Assembly: GCA_013368325.1 (NCBI GenBank)
Contig: JAACJK010000063.1
Coordinates: 310,001-374,000, forward strand
Reading direction: 5' to 3'
Source: Ephemerocybe angulata
Taxonomy: Eukaryota; Basidiomycota; Agaricomycetes; Agaricales; Psathyrellaceae
Length of the DNA stretch: 64,000 bases
Position numbers and translations under genes: made by a program. The stretch's first letter is position 1, and each line of letters starts with the position of its first letter. The notes beneath the pieces were generated by a model that worked only from the letters and a program-made list of their open reading frames with translations, was not told the origin of the DNA and did not search any database. This document shows positions 23,002 to 34,009 of this stretch, piece after piece.

Positions 23002-23972
23002 GGCGAAAGATTTGAGTACTGCTTGAGTTCGGACGGTTGTCTTTATATAACACCAGCTTAAGGGCATGCACCAAGCAACGCAAATATTGTTTTAGTACAT
23101 CCTTTTGGCTAGTCGCGCTTGGTCAACTGCCGACCTTTTTGTCACTATGCGCTTTGCAACAGTTGGTAGGTAGCATTGTGTTACTCCTCTATTACAATTA
23201 TCTATAGTCCTCGAAGCGACTCGGAGCCCCAGGATTGCTTTGTGCGAGATGGCATATGCGACTGGATTTCGCCCTTTTATCTCCCCGGAAACTCGTTTGA
23301 TGGGGGCGACTACGAGGCTGGTGGGAGTTATGATGGCCCGCATGGTCGCGCTTTGGTGTTCATCCGCGCGTTTCAGCCGATTTGCAGATCTTTTTCTGAC
23401 GTTCTTTTATGAAAGATACTAACCGCCCTCACATTCGGTTTGTGCTTTTGGCAAAAACCTGCAGCTTAGTATGCAGGCAGACTAAAAGCAACTTTAAGCA
23501 AGGGAGAATGCGGCGGAGAGGTATCTAGGTCCAGGGTATATTTGTACGTGAGATAGCGTACACTTGAGATGCAACAATGCGAATATGCTGCAGTTGAAAG
23601 GGAGCGAAGAAAATAAATAGGACTATCAAGGAAGGCCCAGGAGGGTCATTGATAAAGTCGTATAAATCGAAGGGGAGCGTGTATCATAAATCATTGGGGT
23701 CATGACGGATGAGGAGGTATACGTATGCGAGTGGGTACCATATGCAACAAAGGGGATGGATATGCCGATGATTGGTCAAGATCATTATGAATGGATGCAA
23801 AGAAGGCGAAGGCAGCATCGAAGGGTAGAGAAATATCGGTGTCGATTATCCAAGAGGACGGGGACCTTCGCAATGCGAGGTCAGACTAATCACGAAGACG
23901 AGTAAATCTAGTTCATATGTAAGCCTCAGACCGATATATGAAGGTGGAGGACGTACCAGGACATGACTGCAT
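23002..23972. other. Region between the F-box gene and the pheromone gene; one doubtful small frame
   Basis: A 67-residue plus-strand frame at 23702-23905 starts MTDEEVYVCEWVPYATKG and looks somewhat protein-like, but there is no family match, so it is not called. The sequence acaaagggga near 23747 resembles the HMG-box pheromone response element known from Ustilago (ACAAAGGGA). However, it lies downstream of the pheromone gene. Confidence 0.3.
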
Positions 23973-24155
23973 TTAAGCAATGGTGCAGTAGCCTCCGCTT
24001 CCCTGTTTATTCGTCTCTTCGTCGGTGGGGATATCCTTGGCGAAGACGACGCAGTAGCCGCCGCTGCCCTGCTTGTTGGTCTCAGAGTCGGAGGGGATAT
24101 CCGCAGTGGGGGCCGTGGAGACGGTGGTGACAGAGATGGTAGTGAAGGAGTCCAT
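23973..24155 (-). CDS. Farnesylated mating-pheromone precursor with a duplicated pheromone segment
   Basis: A single exon encodes 60 residues. The start MDSFTT and the end GSGGYCTIA-stop match basidiomycete pheromone precursors, which begin MD-x-F and finish in a CaaX box (here CTIA). The cysteine would be farnesylated and carboxymethylated, and the N-terminal part removed. A 17-residue segment occurs twice: DIPSDSETNKQGSGGYC at about residues 19-35 and DIPTDEETNKQGSGGYC at 41-57. The mature peptide is probably the NKQGSGGYC end or a slightly longer form. After the first copy the sequence runs on as VVFAKD, so its cysteine sits in a CaaX-like context that is not terminal. No STE3 receptor is recognised in the window. 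The precursor is easily missed because of its size; I am confident of the family. Confidence 0.9.
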   Translation of the reverse strand: MDSFTTISVTTVSTAPTADIPSDSETNKQGSGGYCVVFAKDIPTDEETNKQGSGGYCTIA

Positions 24156-24225
24156 AGTGAGGTGGGGAGTGGTAGCTGAAGTGGTTGTTCTTTGGCTGTG
24201 GAACAAGTGCTATGGCGACAGCGCA

Positions 24226-24233
24226 TTTTATAG
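24226..24233 (-). promoter_or_regulatory. TATA box of the pheromone gene
   Basis: The minus strand reads ctataaaa about 71 bases before the ATG at 24155, a normal distance for a fungal gene with a short leader. The leader between them is rich in C and A and has no upstream ATG. Confidence 0.6.
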
Positions 24234-25139
24234 TCTCGCAGGGGCGGGCTGTGGGCTAGAACGTCGGTATTGTTCGATTGTTCTGCACTGGCGAGTGAAG
24301 GCTTGTCATTCACGCAGCCATTGTCTAGGGTGGCTTGGTATACTGACCCAGGCCACTTTGGGACGGCGGGCGCTATGTCCCTTGAACGTGGAGTCATCTC
24401 AATTGTTGCGAAGGGAATGTTTGATCCCACTTGTATTTTGGTGGCTGAACGCCCCCACTGCACATTCAGGAGGAACATACAGGGTGATTCACAACTGTAT
24501 TGCTCACTTGGAACAATAGAATAGATGACTTCAACAACTCTTATACCCGAATGATGGGTGGTTCGGGACCATGATCAGGTCCGGGCGGGGGCCCAACGCT
24601 AATCAAATAGTCAATGTACCTCAAATGTACCTCGTAGCCATGCCTTGGAAGGGTCCCAGCCCACGTTATGCGGTAGCAAGGTGCTTGTAGCATTTACCTG
24701 TCATTGAATAGGAAAGTGAGCTACATGAAGCCTCAACGAGAACTCTGAGATCTGAGCCCAACTTTCGTGGAGAATATCGCCTTCGAGGCACAGACAATAA
24801 CTATACAGCTTATCTATACACACAAGGATTACAAACCATTTCATCCTTCAATGTTCATCCGCGTCATTCCGCAGCTTTTGTTCACTCAAAAGTGAAGACT
24901 GACACAGTTGTACTACACTGTAGACACCCCGACACCTATTGAATGCCGGCGTGGAAGGTCGCTTGAGTAAGTCACATCGCCGGGAATTCTATTGAAATGT
25001 GACAGTGGCGAACAATAGGCACAGCGTCTAACACCGTCGAAACCCTAATCTTCACTGCCGAGACGTAGGTATCAAGCAGCATGGAAGACTTCAGGCACAT
25101 GAAATAGTGACTCTTACGTTTCCTGACACCTAATGAGTA
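24234..25139. other. No gene supported
   Basis: Short frames only. The left part is presumably the upstream regulatory region of the pheromone gene. No perfect pheromone response element was recognised in it. Confidence 0.4.
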
Positions 25140-25509
25140 CCTCGCTGTGCGGTGAATTTTGAATGGATAAGAATAAGAATGTGAATAAGGTAGGCTCAAA
25201 ACCAGAAGTCAGGGCCAACGAGAATTGACCACAATAACGGGAAGGATTCCATATACGGGGAACGACGATGAAACGGGACATTCAAAGGCACCAACAGGCA
25301 CGACCGGGCCTATGTGCTGCGTCGCCTCGGGACTGGACAGTGCCAGCGTACGTCGGTGACAGAAGGTCGAGGGAGCCAGAAGGCTGCTCTGACTAATGAG
25401 AAGGGATACCTTAGCCCGAGCGAGGATAGCAAAGCATGATAATCAAGAAATAATCCCCGTATACACCACCACTGCCATACTGTACGTGAACGTCGTCGTC
25501 CCTGAGAGC
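25140..25509 (-). repeat. 3' flank of the seven-helix gene, source of the dispersed segment
   Basis: This flank is similar, in inverted orientation, to 5150-5480 and 7643-7960. The part nearest the gene is shared with 7643-7960 and the distal part with 5150-5480, and ctgtcaccgacgtacg is common to all three. Because only this copy is attached to an intact gene, it is taken as the source. Confidence 0.75.
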
Positions 25510-26683
25510 TCATACAACCGAATCCTCCTGCTTCGTCTGCACCCCACTCGACTCCGAATACCCCTTCGTCGACTTCCCCCCGAACCGAATACTACTGACC
25601 GCCCCCTCCCCCTCTACCACAGACTCCTCAAACGACCGATTCATCCCAATCCGCGCCACAATCGCTGTGCAATTCAGTCCCTACCTCCCTCCATCAGCAC
25701 TTGACCCCATGAGAGGAAAGAAATACCCACATAAATAATAGTAACAGGCCCAACCATCAACGAAAACGCCGGATGGTCCATCGTAAACAACACCACAAGC
25801 ACTAACTGCGCCGCAAACTGGAATAAAGCAGCCTCGACAAGCACAGACGCCGTCCACAGTCTCAACTTAGATCCTTGCATACTAAACCCGAAGGACTTTG
25901 AACGACGGTGCACGAGGTAGATGCGAAGAATCATTAGGATAGAGACGAGGGCGTTAACGGCGAGGGAGATGGCCATGGATGGGATGCCCAGGGGGATCCA
26001 CCAAATTTTGCCCGTGAAGCCGGCTGTGGGAGGTGTGCCTTGGCCTCCTGTGACGCATAGGCCTGTGACTGAGAGACTCATAAACGATTGGGCCTACCGA
26101 ACATGGAAGCATGGATGAGAATACATACTGAGTGAGGCTAATGCGCAGAGAGTTGGAACGACCCCAACGCTCAGACTTCTTCCGAATACTTGCCAACATC
26201 GATATATCTAGGCAGTCATAGCAATCAGCCCCAACGCACACAAGAAGCGGAGGTACACTCACCACCACCATCTGCGATACAAAGTCGGCAACTACGCTGA
26301 GGCTGCTAGCAGTTGCATTCAGCTTTGCAAGCCATGGTGCAGCCCCCGGTTCTCGTCTCTACATAGATTCCCAGTCAAAATGAGGCCAAACCTCCACACT
26401 TCGGTATAATAGTCCATGCATTCGTTCACTCACCAGCATCAAAAAATACACCATGTCATCGGTGACCACAGCAGAGAGGCAGAGAACAAACAGTAGTATG
26501 GTAGCAAAATCCACAATCGTCAACCCAGCCTTCCGAACGCGGATGATCTTTAGATAGAAACAGAAAACAGCCACATATAAACCTTCACTACAGTCAGCTT
26601 CGTTCGGGCAAAACATTCCCTCACGCACCAAAGAATAGCTGCATAAGCAGGGCCCCAATGAAGTACGCGTCGAGGCGATCCAT
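25510..26683 (-). CDS. Agaricomycete seven-helix membrane protein (receptor-like, function unknown)
   Basis: Six exons (26683-26629, 26582-26434, 26358-26263, 26207-26129, 26068-25731, 25680-25510) are in phase and give 295 residues. The N-terminus MDRLDAYFIGALLMQLFFG begins helix 1. Further helices include IVDFATILLFVLCLSAVVTD, SVGVVPTLCALASLITGL, SMAISLAVNALVSILMIL, VEAALFQFAAQLVLVVLF and PAFSLMVGPVTIIYGLN. The motifs LAVNALVSILMILRIY, GSKLRLWTA and VARIGM near the end of the last helix match a mushroom family often labelled GPCR-like. It does not resemble STE3 pheromone receptors despite lying 1.3 kb from the pheromone gene. The tail is short, Ser-rich and cytoplasmic by analogy. Confidence 0.85.
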
Positions 26684-26887
26684 TCCGCTCTTGATACAGC
26701 GCAACAATCGAGACGCGAAGGTGTGGAAGGGAAAGCTGCGCAGCACTGGATTCAGCTAAGAAAGCGATTGATATTCACATATGACGACGACATATTGCGT
26801 CCCCCACCGTGCATCCCTAGCAGATCCGGGTGTCTCGTGGAGCGAATCCAGAAATACAGACACCGTATCCGTCTTCCACACCTTCAG

Positions 26888-28205
26888 ATATAGGAGATTT
26901 CCTGATGAGAACCTCCCTCACATGCCTATCTCCACATCGAATCGTTGATGAGGGCCCAATAGCGGTCTGCCTGATGACTCCCTAAAACTTTAACGCCTCA
27001 TTATAGCCACATCCATTCTCATGGTCACTATGATCCATCAAGAGTGGGGTCATGAGATAGCATAGCGATGTGCTATCATAAGAAAGGCGGAGAACTTGAT
27101 ATAGAGGTCGAGAGTCCCACTACGTCGCTATATTCAACGACGGACATCACTTCCTCGACGCTTCTTGTGATGGATTTGCAAACATAGCACAGTTCACTCC
27201 CATGAAACGGAGATAGTGCTCGGCATCTCCTGGCGAGGCCTCGAGGTAGCATCCACGAAGGCTGCGTAACACGTAGATAGCCAGTAACGAGGAGCAGAAC
27301 CCCATCCCGATGAAATGGATGATCATGTACTGAATAGCACAGCGAAAATGCGGAACGGACAGCTCATTCCTACTCGCTCGACATCCCGCAACTCCCATCC
27401 GACCTCCAGAACGCACAATTGACTACCAAACCTCCGCATTCCTGGAAGATATACCAGGTGGCGACGGAAGCAACAAGTCTAAAGGGCGTTCCCACGTCGG
27501 ACGGTGAGCAGGCGTCAACCGACGAGAAGGGCGAGCGAACAAGCCAGATTAAACCACCCCAAAACATCCCAAGCAGAAGAAAGGAGTAAACAGACACCAA
27601 ACTGAAAGAACCCATGCTCGAAAGAACCCATCCCCAAAGTCCCAACGAATAAATCGTCCTGGGGCCCGGGGCCCAGTGATGAGAAGTAAGGCTATGGCGC
27701 CAGACTAGGGAGACCAGGATATTCACTGTCCACTCTGTCAGAAAATGAGCGATACCGATAGTCCGCTTCGACCGCCTCATCCCCTTCATCCGCGTCGTCC
27801 GGCCTGCGCCTCAGTCTCCTCGCTCAGGTTTCCGTACCTGCAAACCTCCCTCACATACCTATCCCCACATCGAGTCCTTGATGAGTCCCAATGGTAGTCT
27901 CCCTGATGACCCTCTAAAATTTTAACGCCTCCTTAGAGTATAGCCATATCCATTCTCATGGTCCCTGATCTATCACTCCGTAGGTCATAAGGCGGCCAGG
28001 GAAGGTGGAGAAACTTGATGTGGAGGTCAAGAGTCCCACTACGACGCTATATTCAACGACCCACATCACTTCCTCGACGCTTCTCGTGATGGATTCGCAG
28101 ACATAAGTAGCGCACTCCACTCCCATGGAACGGAGATAGTGCCCGTCGCTTCTTGGGAAGATAAGATAGGCGCCCGGCGCTCGAGTGCAAGTGCAAGTGC
28201 GAGTC
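26888..28205. repeat. Direct repeat pair (about 26888-27235 and 27841-28165)
   Basis: Both copies begin acctccctcacat and run through ccacatcga, ttgatgag, tgatgac, ttttaacgcctc, atccattctcatggtc, gagtcccactac, gctatattcaacga and catcacttcctcgacgcttc. They end at tcccatg, aacggagatagtgc. Offset is about 950 bases. The minus-strand translation of the shared part keeps one frame in common (SITRSVEEVM, then VVEYS), so the ancestor may have been coding. The second copy differs by a 4-base length change that breaks this frame upstream. Confidence 0.8.
27147..27789 (-). CDS. Doubtful small membrane-protein gene within the repeat zone
   Basis: The minus strand has a frame from ATG at 27789 with hydrophobic stretches (SLVSVYSFLLLGMFWGGLIW, RLVASVATWYIFQ). 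A second hydrophobic frame lies at 27350-27147 (YMIIHFIGMGFCSSLLAIYV). They could be joined through an intron with a ctattcag acceptor near 27335. The segment at 27270-27600 is similar to 29230-29560 inside the URC1 intron, where the same strand encodes MAKISGLVASVTGWFFLQAC. This may be a repeated gene family of small membrane or secreted proteins, or a mobile element. I do not recognise a domain. Confidence 0.3.
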
Positions 28206-28350
28206 AACAGTCTTCAAACAGCAGATCGAATAATGCAAAGCTCACAACCAATATACAACGACTCGTTATCTAATATTATACACCACCTCCTCGACCACCT
28301 CCCAACCACACCCACCTTACGCTCTCTTCCACCCATCGTAGACTACGCCT

Positions 28351-31081
28351 CTAATGCTCCGTCTCCTCCCACGTCCTCCCCACAGTCTTAACCAAATCCG
28401 CCTCCGTAACCTGCTTCCCACTCGAAAAGTAGCCCGCAGCAATCTTCGCGTCGATCTCGACGCGCGAGTCGGGCGGGATAAGGTGCTCCGGGATATCGTA
28501 CCTCGTATGAATCGGGATACCCGAATTCACGATGGCGTCGTATTTCCTGCAGTGAAGTATCAGTGTAAGTCCAAGTTCCAATACGAGAGAGGCGAGCGGA
28601 AGTACGATGCATGGGAGTAGGGGAGCCAAAAGAGCCGGAGAAGGGGGATGGAGGTAGAGGAAGAAGACGTACATATCACTCATAGAAACCATCTTATCAA
28701 TCTTCTGGATCCCCAGCCAATGCAAGACGTCAGGCATGAGCGCCTGGAAGCGCATATCCTTCACACCCGCGATGAGCTCCGTCGACTTGAAGTACTTGTC
28801 GGCGCTGTCGCCTCCGCGCTTGCGCAGGTTGTACACGAGGTACCTAATTTCAGGAGTGGTCAGGTTCATGAAGGGTAAAGAGAGACGAGAAAACGTATGA
28901 TGAAAGGAGGACCAAGAATCCCGAGACGCACACATATCGGTGCGGAACAATGTCCCTCGATACTCTCGAAGACCAAGAATGGGATCGTCGGACGAGCAAA
29001 ACGCCGAGTGCGATCGACGAACACAACAAAAGGTGCACAGAAAACAACCCCACCCATCCATGAACGACACGACGACAGACGCGCCCACCGAGCAAGAACG
29101 GATGCCAGCCACGAGCACCACCAAAGGAGCGGAACACCCGCAACCCGGCTGCAAGGCACGTATGAACACGACCCTGCGACGCGTCGATGATCGGTCTGAT
29201 AAGATGGACGATCGCCTGGGTTAGGAAGGAAGGAACGAAGGGACATTGGGAGAAGCTTAGTGCAGCTGATCCCCAAAGCGGCAGCGATGAACACAAACGC
29301 CCCAACCGCAAGGCGTACTGAATAAGCGAAAAGAAAGAAAGAACCACCCTACTCGTACACGTCCCAGTGCTCCCATCCGACATATCGAATCCGACCCTTA
29401 TTGCAACTTCCGCATGCCTGGAGGAAAAACCAGCCAGTGACGGAAGCGACAAGTCCGGAGATCTTCGCCATGTCGGACGGTCCACGCATCAGTCGACAAG
29501 AGGGTCAAGCGAGCCAAGAAGAATCCAGAGAAAACCAACGAACGAAAGAGAAAATGGAAAGTTCGTTCAACGACAAGGAAGGCGCCGCGACTGCAAAGAA
29601 CCGAGACGAAGCCCCAAACCCGAAAGAGAACCGAAAACGGAGCGCGAAAAACCACTCACTTGGTAACCTCACCCAACGCTCTCCCCTCCTTCCTAAAGTA
29701 CGCCACCAATCCAACACCACCCCCCTGCGCCCCCCGAATACACTCTTCAATAGCATACGTCAAATACGGCTTGCACGTGCAGATATCCGACCCAAAGACG
29801 TCGGACCCGTTGCACTCGTCGTGCACGCGAACGGTGAGCTCCTTGCTGGGGTCCGAGAGGTACGCGGGTGGGCCGACTACGCAGTGAGTAGAAGATGGTC
29901 AGTAAAGGTAGACTAACTGAAGTTGGGTAAGGAAAGGCGAAGGGAGGTTGTGAAGAAAGAGGGGAGTGGGAAAGGGACGTACAGATGTAGATGGTGCACC
30001 CTCCGATGGGAGGCAGGAAGACCTTGATATCCGGACGAGTGATAAGCTCGGGATACATTCCTCCCGTATCCTCGAACAGCGCGCGCCTCAACAGACTCTC
30101 CGATCTACGACAAGAGATTAGCTCCAACCATCCCAGATAAGAGGAGAAACAGACGAGGACTCACATCCCAAATCGCTCCGCCACGCCAGGCAAATACCAA
30201 ACCGGATCAATCGCAGCCTTGCTCACATTCACCTCAACACCCCTATGCGCCTCCAAATTCTCCGTTCCATCCACCTTCCTCGGCACCGGACTCCTCAACA
30301 CAATACTCCCATCCACAACCAACTCTCCCCTCCTCTCCGCATCATCCAACTCGCTCATCTTCAAATGCGCCTTCGTCACCGCGATACTCGGCCTCACATC
30401 CACACCCCCATCCATCGCCTCCTTGAACACCTGCGGCACAAGATGCCCCCACGGATCGAAGCTCACAATCTTCGTGGGGTCACTCCACGACGGCTGCGGC
30501 GGAATGTCAACAGGCGGCTCCGTCTGCGAATAATCTGGCTTATGCGTCGGATCCAGCGCCCCCATCGCAATACTCAGCGCCCGATAGATGCTATAGCTCC
30601 CCGCGTGCGCCCCAAGGGCGTTGCGCGCCTTGATGCTGCCGGGCAGGCGCGAGCAGACGACGGGCCCGCGGTCGGCGGGCGACGCCGCACCCCAGGTCAG
30701 GGGCACGGGGGCGATGCCGTGCTGGTCGGGGTAGGTCGTGAGGTTCACGCGCCCGGGGTAAAGAAGCTTCTCGCGCTCTTTGTCGGTGAGAGAGGCGAGG
30801 GCGACGCGTGCGGGCACGGGGGCGCTGCTTGGGGGCGAGGTGCTCAGAGCGGCTGGGGCGGGGGTGGAGCTTGGGGAGGTGGGGAGGGCTGTTGTGGTTA
30901 GGGGCTTGGGGGAGGTGGGCTCGAGGGGCGTGGCGCCGAGGTTGTCGAGCTAGAGGTGGTATTAGAGGTGGAACGAGACGGGGGTCTGTCGACGTACCTT
31001 GGCTTGAAGAGCTTGCTGAGAGACTTGCAGGGCCTCGAGCTGTTGTAGGATCTGCGTCAAGACGGCGTCGGAGACGGGCAT
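28351..31081 (-). CDS. URC1: Uracil-catabolism protein Urc1 (GTP cyclohydrolase II-like), complete
   Basis: Six exons (31081-30998, 30949-30165, 30104-29983, 29876-29660, 28843-28673, 28546-28351) are in phase and give 524 residues. After a Ser/Pro-rich leader comes the N-terminal domain specific to this group, with GPVVCSRLPGSIKARNALG (about 121-139) and HAGSYSIYRALSIAMGALDP. The C-terminal half is GTP cyclohydrolase II-like and keeps the zinc-type cysteines at about 352, 363 and 365 in CNGSDVFGSDICTC. It also has FRKEGRALG, the usual motif after the metal site. In yeasts such as Lachancea kluyveri, URC1 is needed to use uracil as nitrogen source through a pathway that opens the ring; the exact reaction is not fully settled. 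Intron 4 is 816 bases, against 47-126 for the others, and carries a repeat. The 5' half is the parent of three truncated copies to the right. Confidence 0.93.
28860..29650. repeat. Repeat-bearing insertion in URC1 intron 4
   Basis: The part at 29230-29560 is similar in direct orientation to 27270-27600: both have tactgaata, ctactcg, ctcccatccgac, cttccgca or cctccgca, cctgga, cgacaagtc or caacaagtc, and gtcggacgg. Being confined between a normal donor (29659) and a normal acceptor (28844) on the minus strand, it should be removed by splicing. A minus-strand frame from 29471 encodes a hydrophobic start (MAKISGLVASVTGWFFLQAC), so a nested small gene is conceivable. Confidence 0.65.
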
Positions 31082-32863
31082 GACGGTCGATAGTAGAGCT
31101 GGTTGAACGATTTCGAGGAGGGAGAAGGAAGAAGAAAGAAAGGGAACCAGGGTTCGCGAAAGCTCTTATACGCCTGCGATAAGGTGGGCTGATCGACCCA
31201 ACCAGACTAATGGAGGGCTGATCACATGCACGCCATGCTGCTGCTGCATGCTTGCGCTAGACCCGTCCGATTACGTCGCTGCATTCCGCACATCGTGCTC
31301 TGCGCGTGGCCCCAGAGTGTTCGCGGTGGGGAGGTCATGGGGTGGAGGACAAGGGACAGCGCGGCGACGACGACGACGATGGCCGGCGGAGGCTTGCACG
31401 CATAACAGTGACAAACAGGCAGGCCGAGGGCCGAGGCTCGATAGCTGGCGCGATATGGCCGGGGTTTTATCAGCACATACCTTCTCAGCGATAGGCTATG
31501 ATATCATGGACGTACCCTCGTGCTGCCGCGATGATATCGACGCGTTCTTCCAGTAGCCCCTATCTCGATCGTGATGTGCATGCAGGCGCATGTCCCTCTA
31601 TCGCCGCCCTCCCTCTCCCCTGTCGATGATCCACTCTTCCATCCCCGACCGTCCCTCCGTCCCCTCCGCGCGCCTTGCATGCGACTTTATACATCCCGTG
31701 TTTCCGTCCTGCCCTATATGTCCACCCCTCGCTCTTTATCTCCAAACGCATCCCGCCATTCCTTCCCATTTGACTTGCTCTCGGATACGCCAGATTCATG
31801 TACTAGCATAGCGGTCAATATTATACTTGGAATTCAAAGATTACGCACATTGGAGGGAACGCGATCGGCCTGCGCGCCGATCACGTCAACACGCGTTTAG
31901 GCGCTTAGTATCCGTATTCCCATATCGCCGCACAATAAACTCTGCTCGTCGAACAAATTCACGACACCTAAAGATAAATAAGTTGGAATCGCAGCACACG
32001 CGCATGCGAGAGGTTTGGGCGATAATCGCACAAAGTCTATACAGGGAACGACTGAATCGCATAGTGTTCCGAGTTTGACTCTGCTCGCACTCGCAACTAC
32101 ACTTCACTACAGTCGCGAGTTTCTAATTTGTAAATAGTCGGGACAAGTCAAGCAAAGAAATGCATACATAATCGAGGCCTTCAAGTTGTACGAATTCCGA
32201 CAACACTTGCAAAACATCACACCAGAGTTATGTGGGTAATTAGATAGCATTGAGCAAACTTGTTAATCTACTTTACAGCGAGCTTCAATATTCTATGTTC
32301 TATCTAGCATCTACATTCCCAGAAAGCTTCAAGACCAAATGCCCTAATGCATCGAACCTCGAACAAGTCGGCGCCGACCGTCTCACAGAATCAAACTCAA
32401 AGTCCAAATAGAAATCCTTTACGCCGCTGGCTCAAAATTCGGTCATACACCCACTCATGACTCAATACCCTCCATCCCCATCCAAACGGAGCTAAACGTG
32501 ACCCAATCAATCCACCTCCCGCCGTTCGGCAGCGACCCCGCCCTCATGCTGTGTCCACCAAGTTTACATCTCCACTATGTATGTAGGGCGCCCGCGCCTT
32601 CATCCAAGGCGCTTAAGACACGCTCTCACACAACGTCAATCAGCGCCATCCAAACCAGCGCACGGCGCCGAGCCAAGCTCCTACCGGCCTCAGAAAACCC
32701 ACCCTGGCCGAAACTGACCGCAGCCAAGTTCGAGATAGACTCGCAGTCTTGCGCACCCGGCTCTGCTCCGGTTCACCGAGTCTGTGAGCGGGAGGCACGT
32801 CCCTCGCCGACTTACCCTTGACATATACCAACTTACTCACTCACACGCAAGGATCAAACTACG
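31082..32863 (-). promoter_or_regulatory. URC1 promoter and upstream spacer, unit A
   Basis: The sequence just right of 31081 is the upstream region of URC1. No gene was seen in it; a plus-strand frame at 32498-32821 is low-complexity. It has a perfect hairpin, gatcggc-ctgcgc-gccgatc, near 31863. The corresponding stretches of units B and C (40897-42671 and 50705-52486) are almost identical, and that beyond unit C (60535 on) is diverged. Confidence 0.5.
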
Positions 32864-33850
32864 CTACGCTGTACTACAACTAATATAAATCTCGTCTGCC
32901 CCGGATTGAATAGCCCTTGTGCACGGGGCGAATCTGAATGAATGGATATTTAGGACGTGGTGGGATGAGTGCGACAGGGTAAATCAGGACTTACATACTG
33001 ACGGCATAACGACATCGAGTCGTTCTTCGGAACGACGGCGCTAGATAGCGTCTCCAGGGGGCAGACTGTGCTGGGCGCGCGAACTCTGATGAATACTGCA
33101 GTTAGTCGACTCCCGCAATGCAATCACTAGTAACTACGTACCTGCGCACACACAACATCATACGGGTCTTCATGTCTGTATGACGGAGACAAAATCAGAA
33201 CCGAGGGCTTGGAGGTTGATGAAGTATTGACTTACCTTGCATGCAGGGTCGCGTCAGACGTCGTCAACGACGCCCCATCCTATCAAGCACAGACCAAGTC
33301 AGCAAAATCGAGGAGAGTGAACAGTCGGTAACATACCTGGAATATGCCTGCGAAGGTGACATGTAGGGGTGTTGGTGAAGACGAGCTGGGGTCGAGGTCA
33401 GCGTGGTGCGCAAAGAAGGAAGGGGGCCGCCGACATACCGTCATATCGTGCCACGTCAAATGTCTACGCCGGGCCTTCTGGTAGTGGTCTGGTCGTAGGT
33501 GGGCTGCGAATGTTTACGAGACTTGAGCCTGGAGAACAGGGTGGAGAGGGTGGTGAGCGGAGTCGTCGTGTCAAAGACGGTGGATGGGTACTAACCGCGT
33601 GTAGGACGCATGGCGAATGGAGGAGATGGAGAACGTACCAATGTCAAGCGCATCGAGGTGCGCCAGACCACTGTAAGCAACGACGAAATCAGCCAGAAAG
33701 TCGAAGCCGAGATATAATGATGCATGACTTACTTGGGTCTCAGTCGTCGTCTTAGACGACGGCGACGACGACGACGACGAATTTTGCGGTCGACGTGGAT
33801 GGCGAACGAGGGCAGGAAGGAATGGGGGAGAAAGGAGGGGCCGTGGGGAT
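32864..33850 (-). CDS. Locus Y, unit A: intron-rich gene of unknown function (5' end unresolved)
   Basis: Six exons join in phase with consensus splice sites: 33670-33639, 33503-33337, 33279-33236, 33175-33142, 33095-32995 and 32933-32864 (stop TAG). Peptide pieces are GLAHLDALDI, AHLRPDHYQKARRRHLTWHD, PTPLHVTFAGIFQ, DGASLTTSDATLHAR, HEDPYDVVCAQ and SGADEIYISCSTA. At least one more exon lies upstream, ending in a low-complexity Arg tract near 33738-33850. A CT-rich promoter-like stretch lies at about 34010-34110. Unit B has a 4-base deletion near 33722, which falls inside the predicted intron and so supports the model. I do not recognise a domain. Confidence 0.4.
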
Positions 33851-34009
33851 ATAACCAAAGGGAGGGGGTGACAAGTGCGGGCATCAGTCACACTTGTTAC
33901 CTTACATCAACAACGGAGGTGATAGGGGCAAACGGCGCACTGACCTCAAAATCGGGGTCTACGACGACGACGACAGAAAGACAGCGACGAGCACCGTCTG
34001 AACGATGAA

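Noticed and set aside
25510..26683. Seven-helix protein considered as an STE3 pheromone receptor
   Set aside because: Its motifs (LAVNALVSILMILRIY, GSKLRLWTA) belong to another mushroom membrane-protein family and STE3 landmarks are missing.
30245..30901. Long plus-strand Arg/His-rich frame opposite URC1, and its copies near 39999, 49805 and 59710
   Set aside because: It is the antisense shadow of URC1 exon 2, caused by GC-biased codon use.
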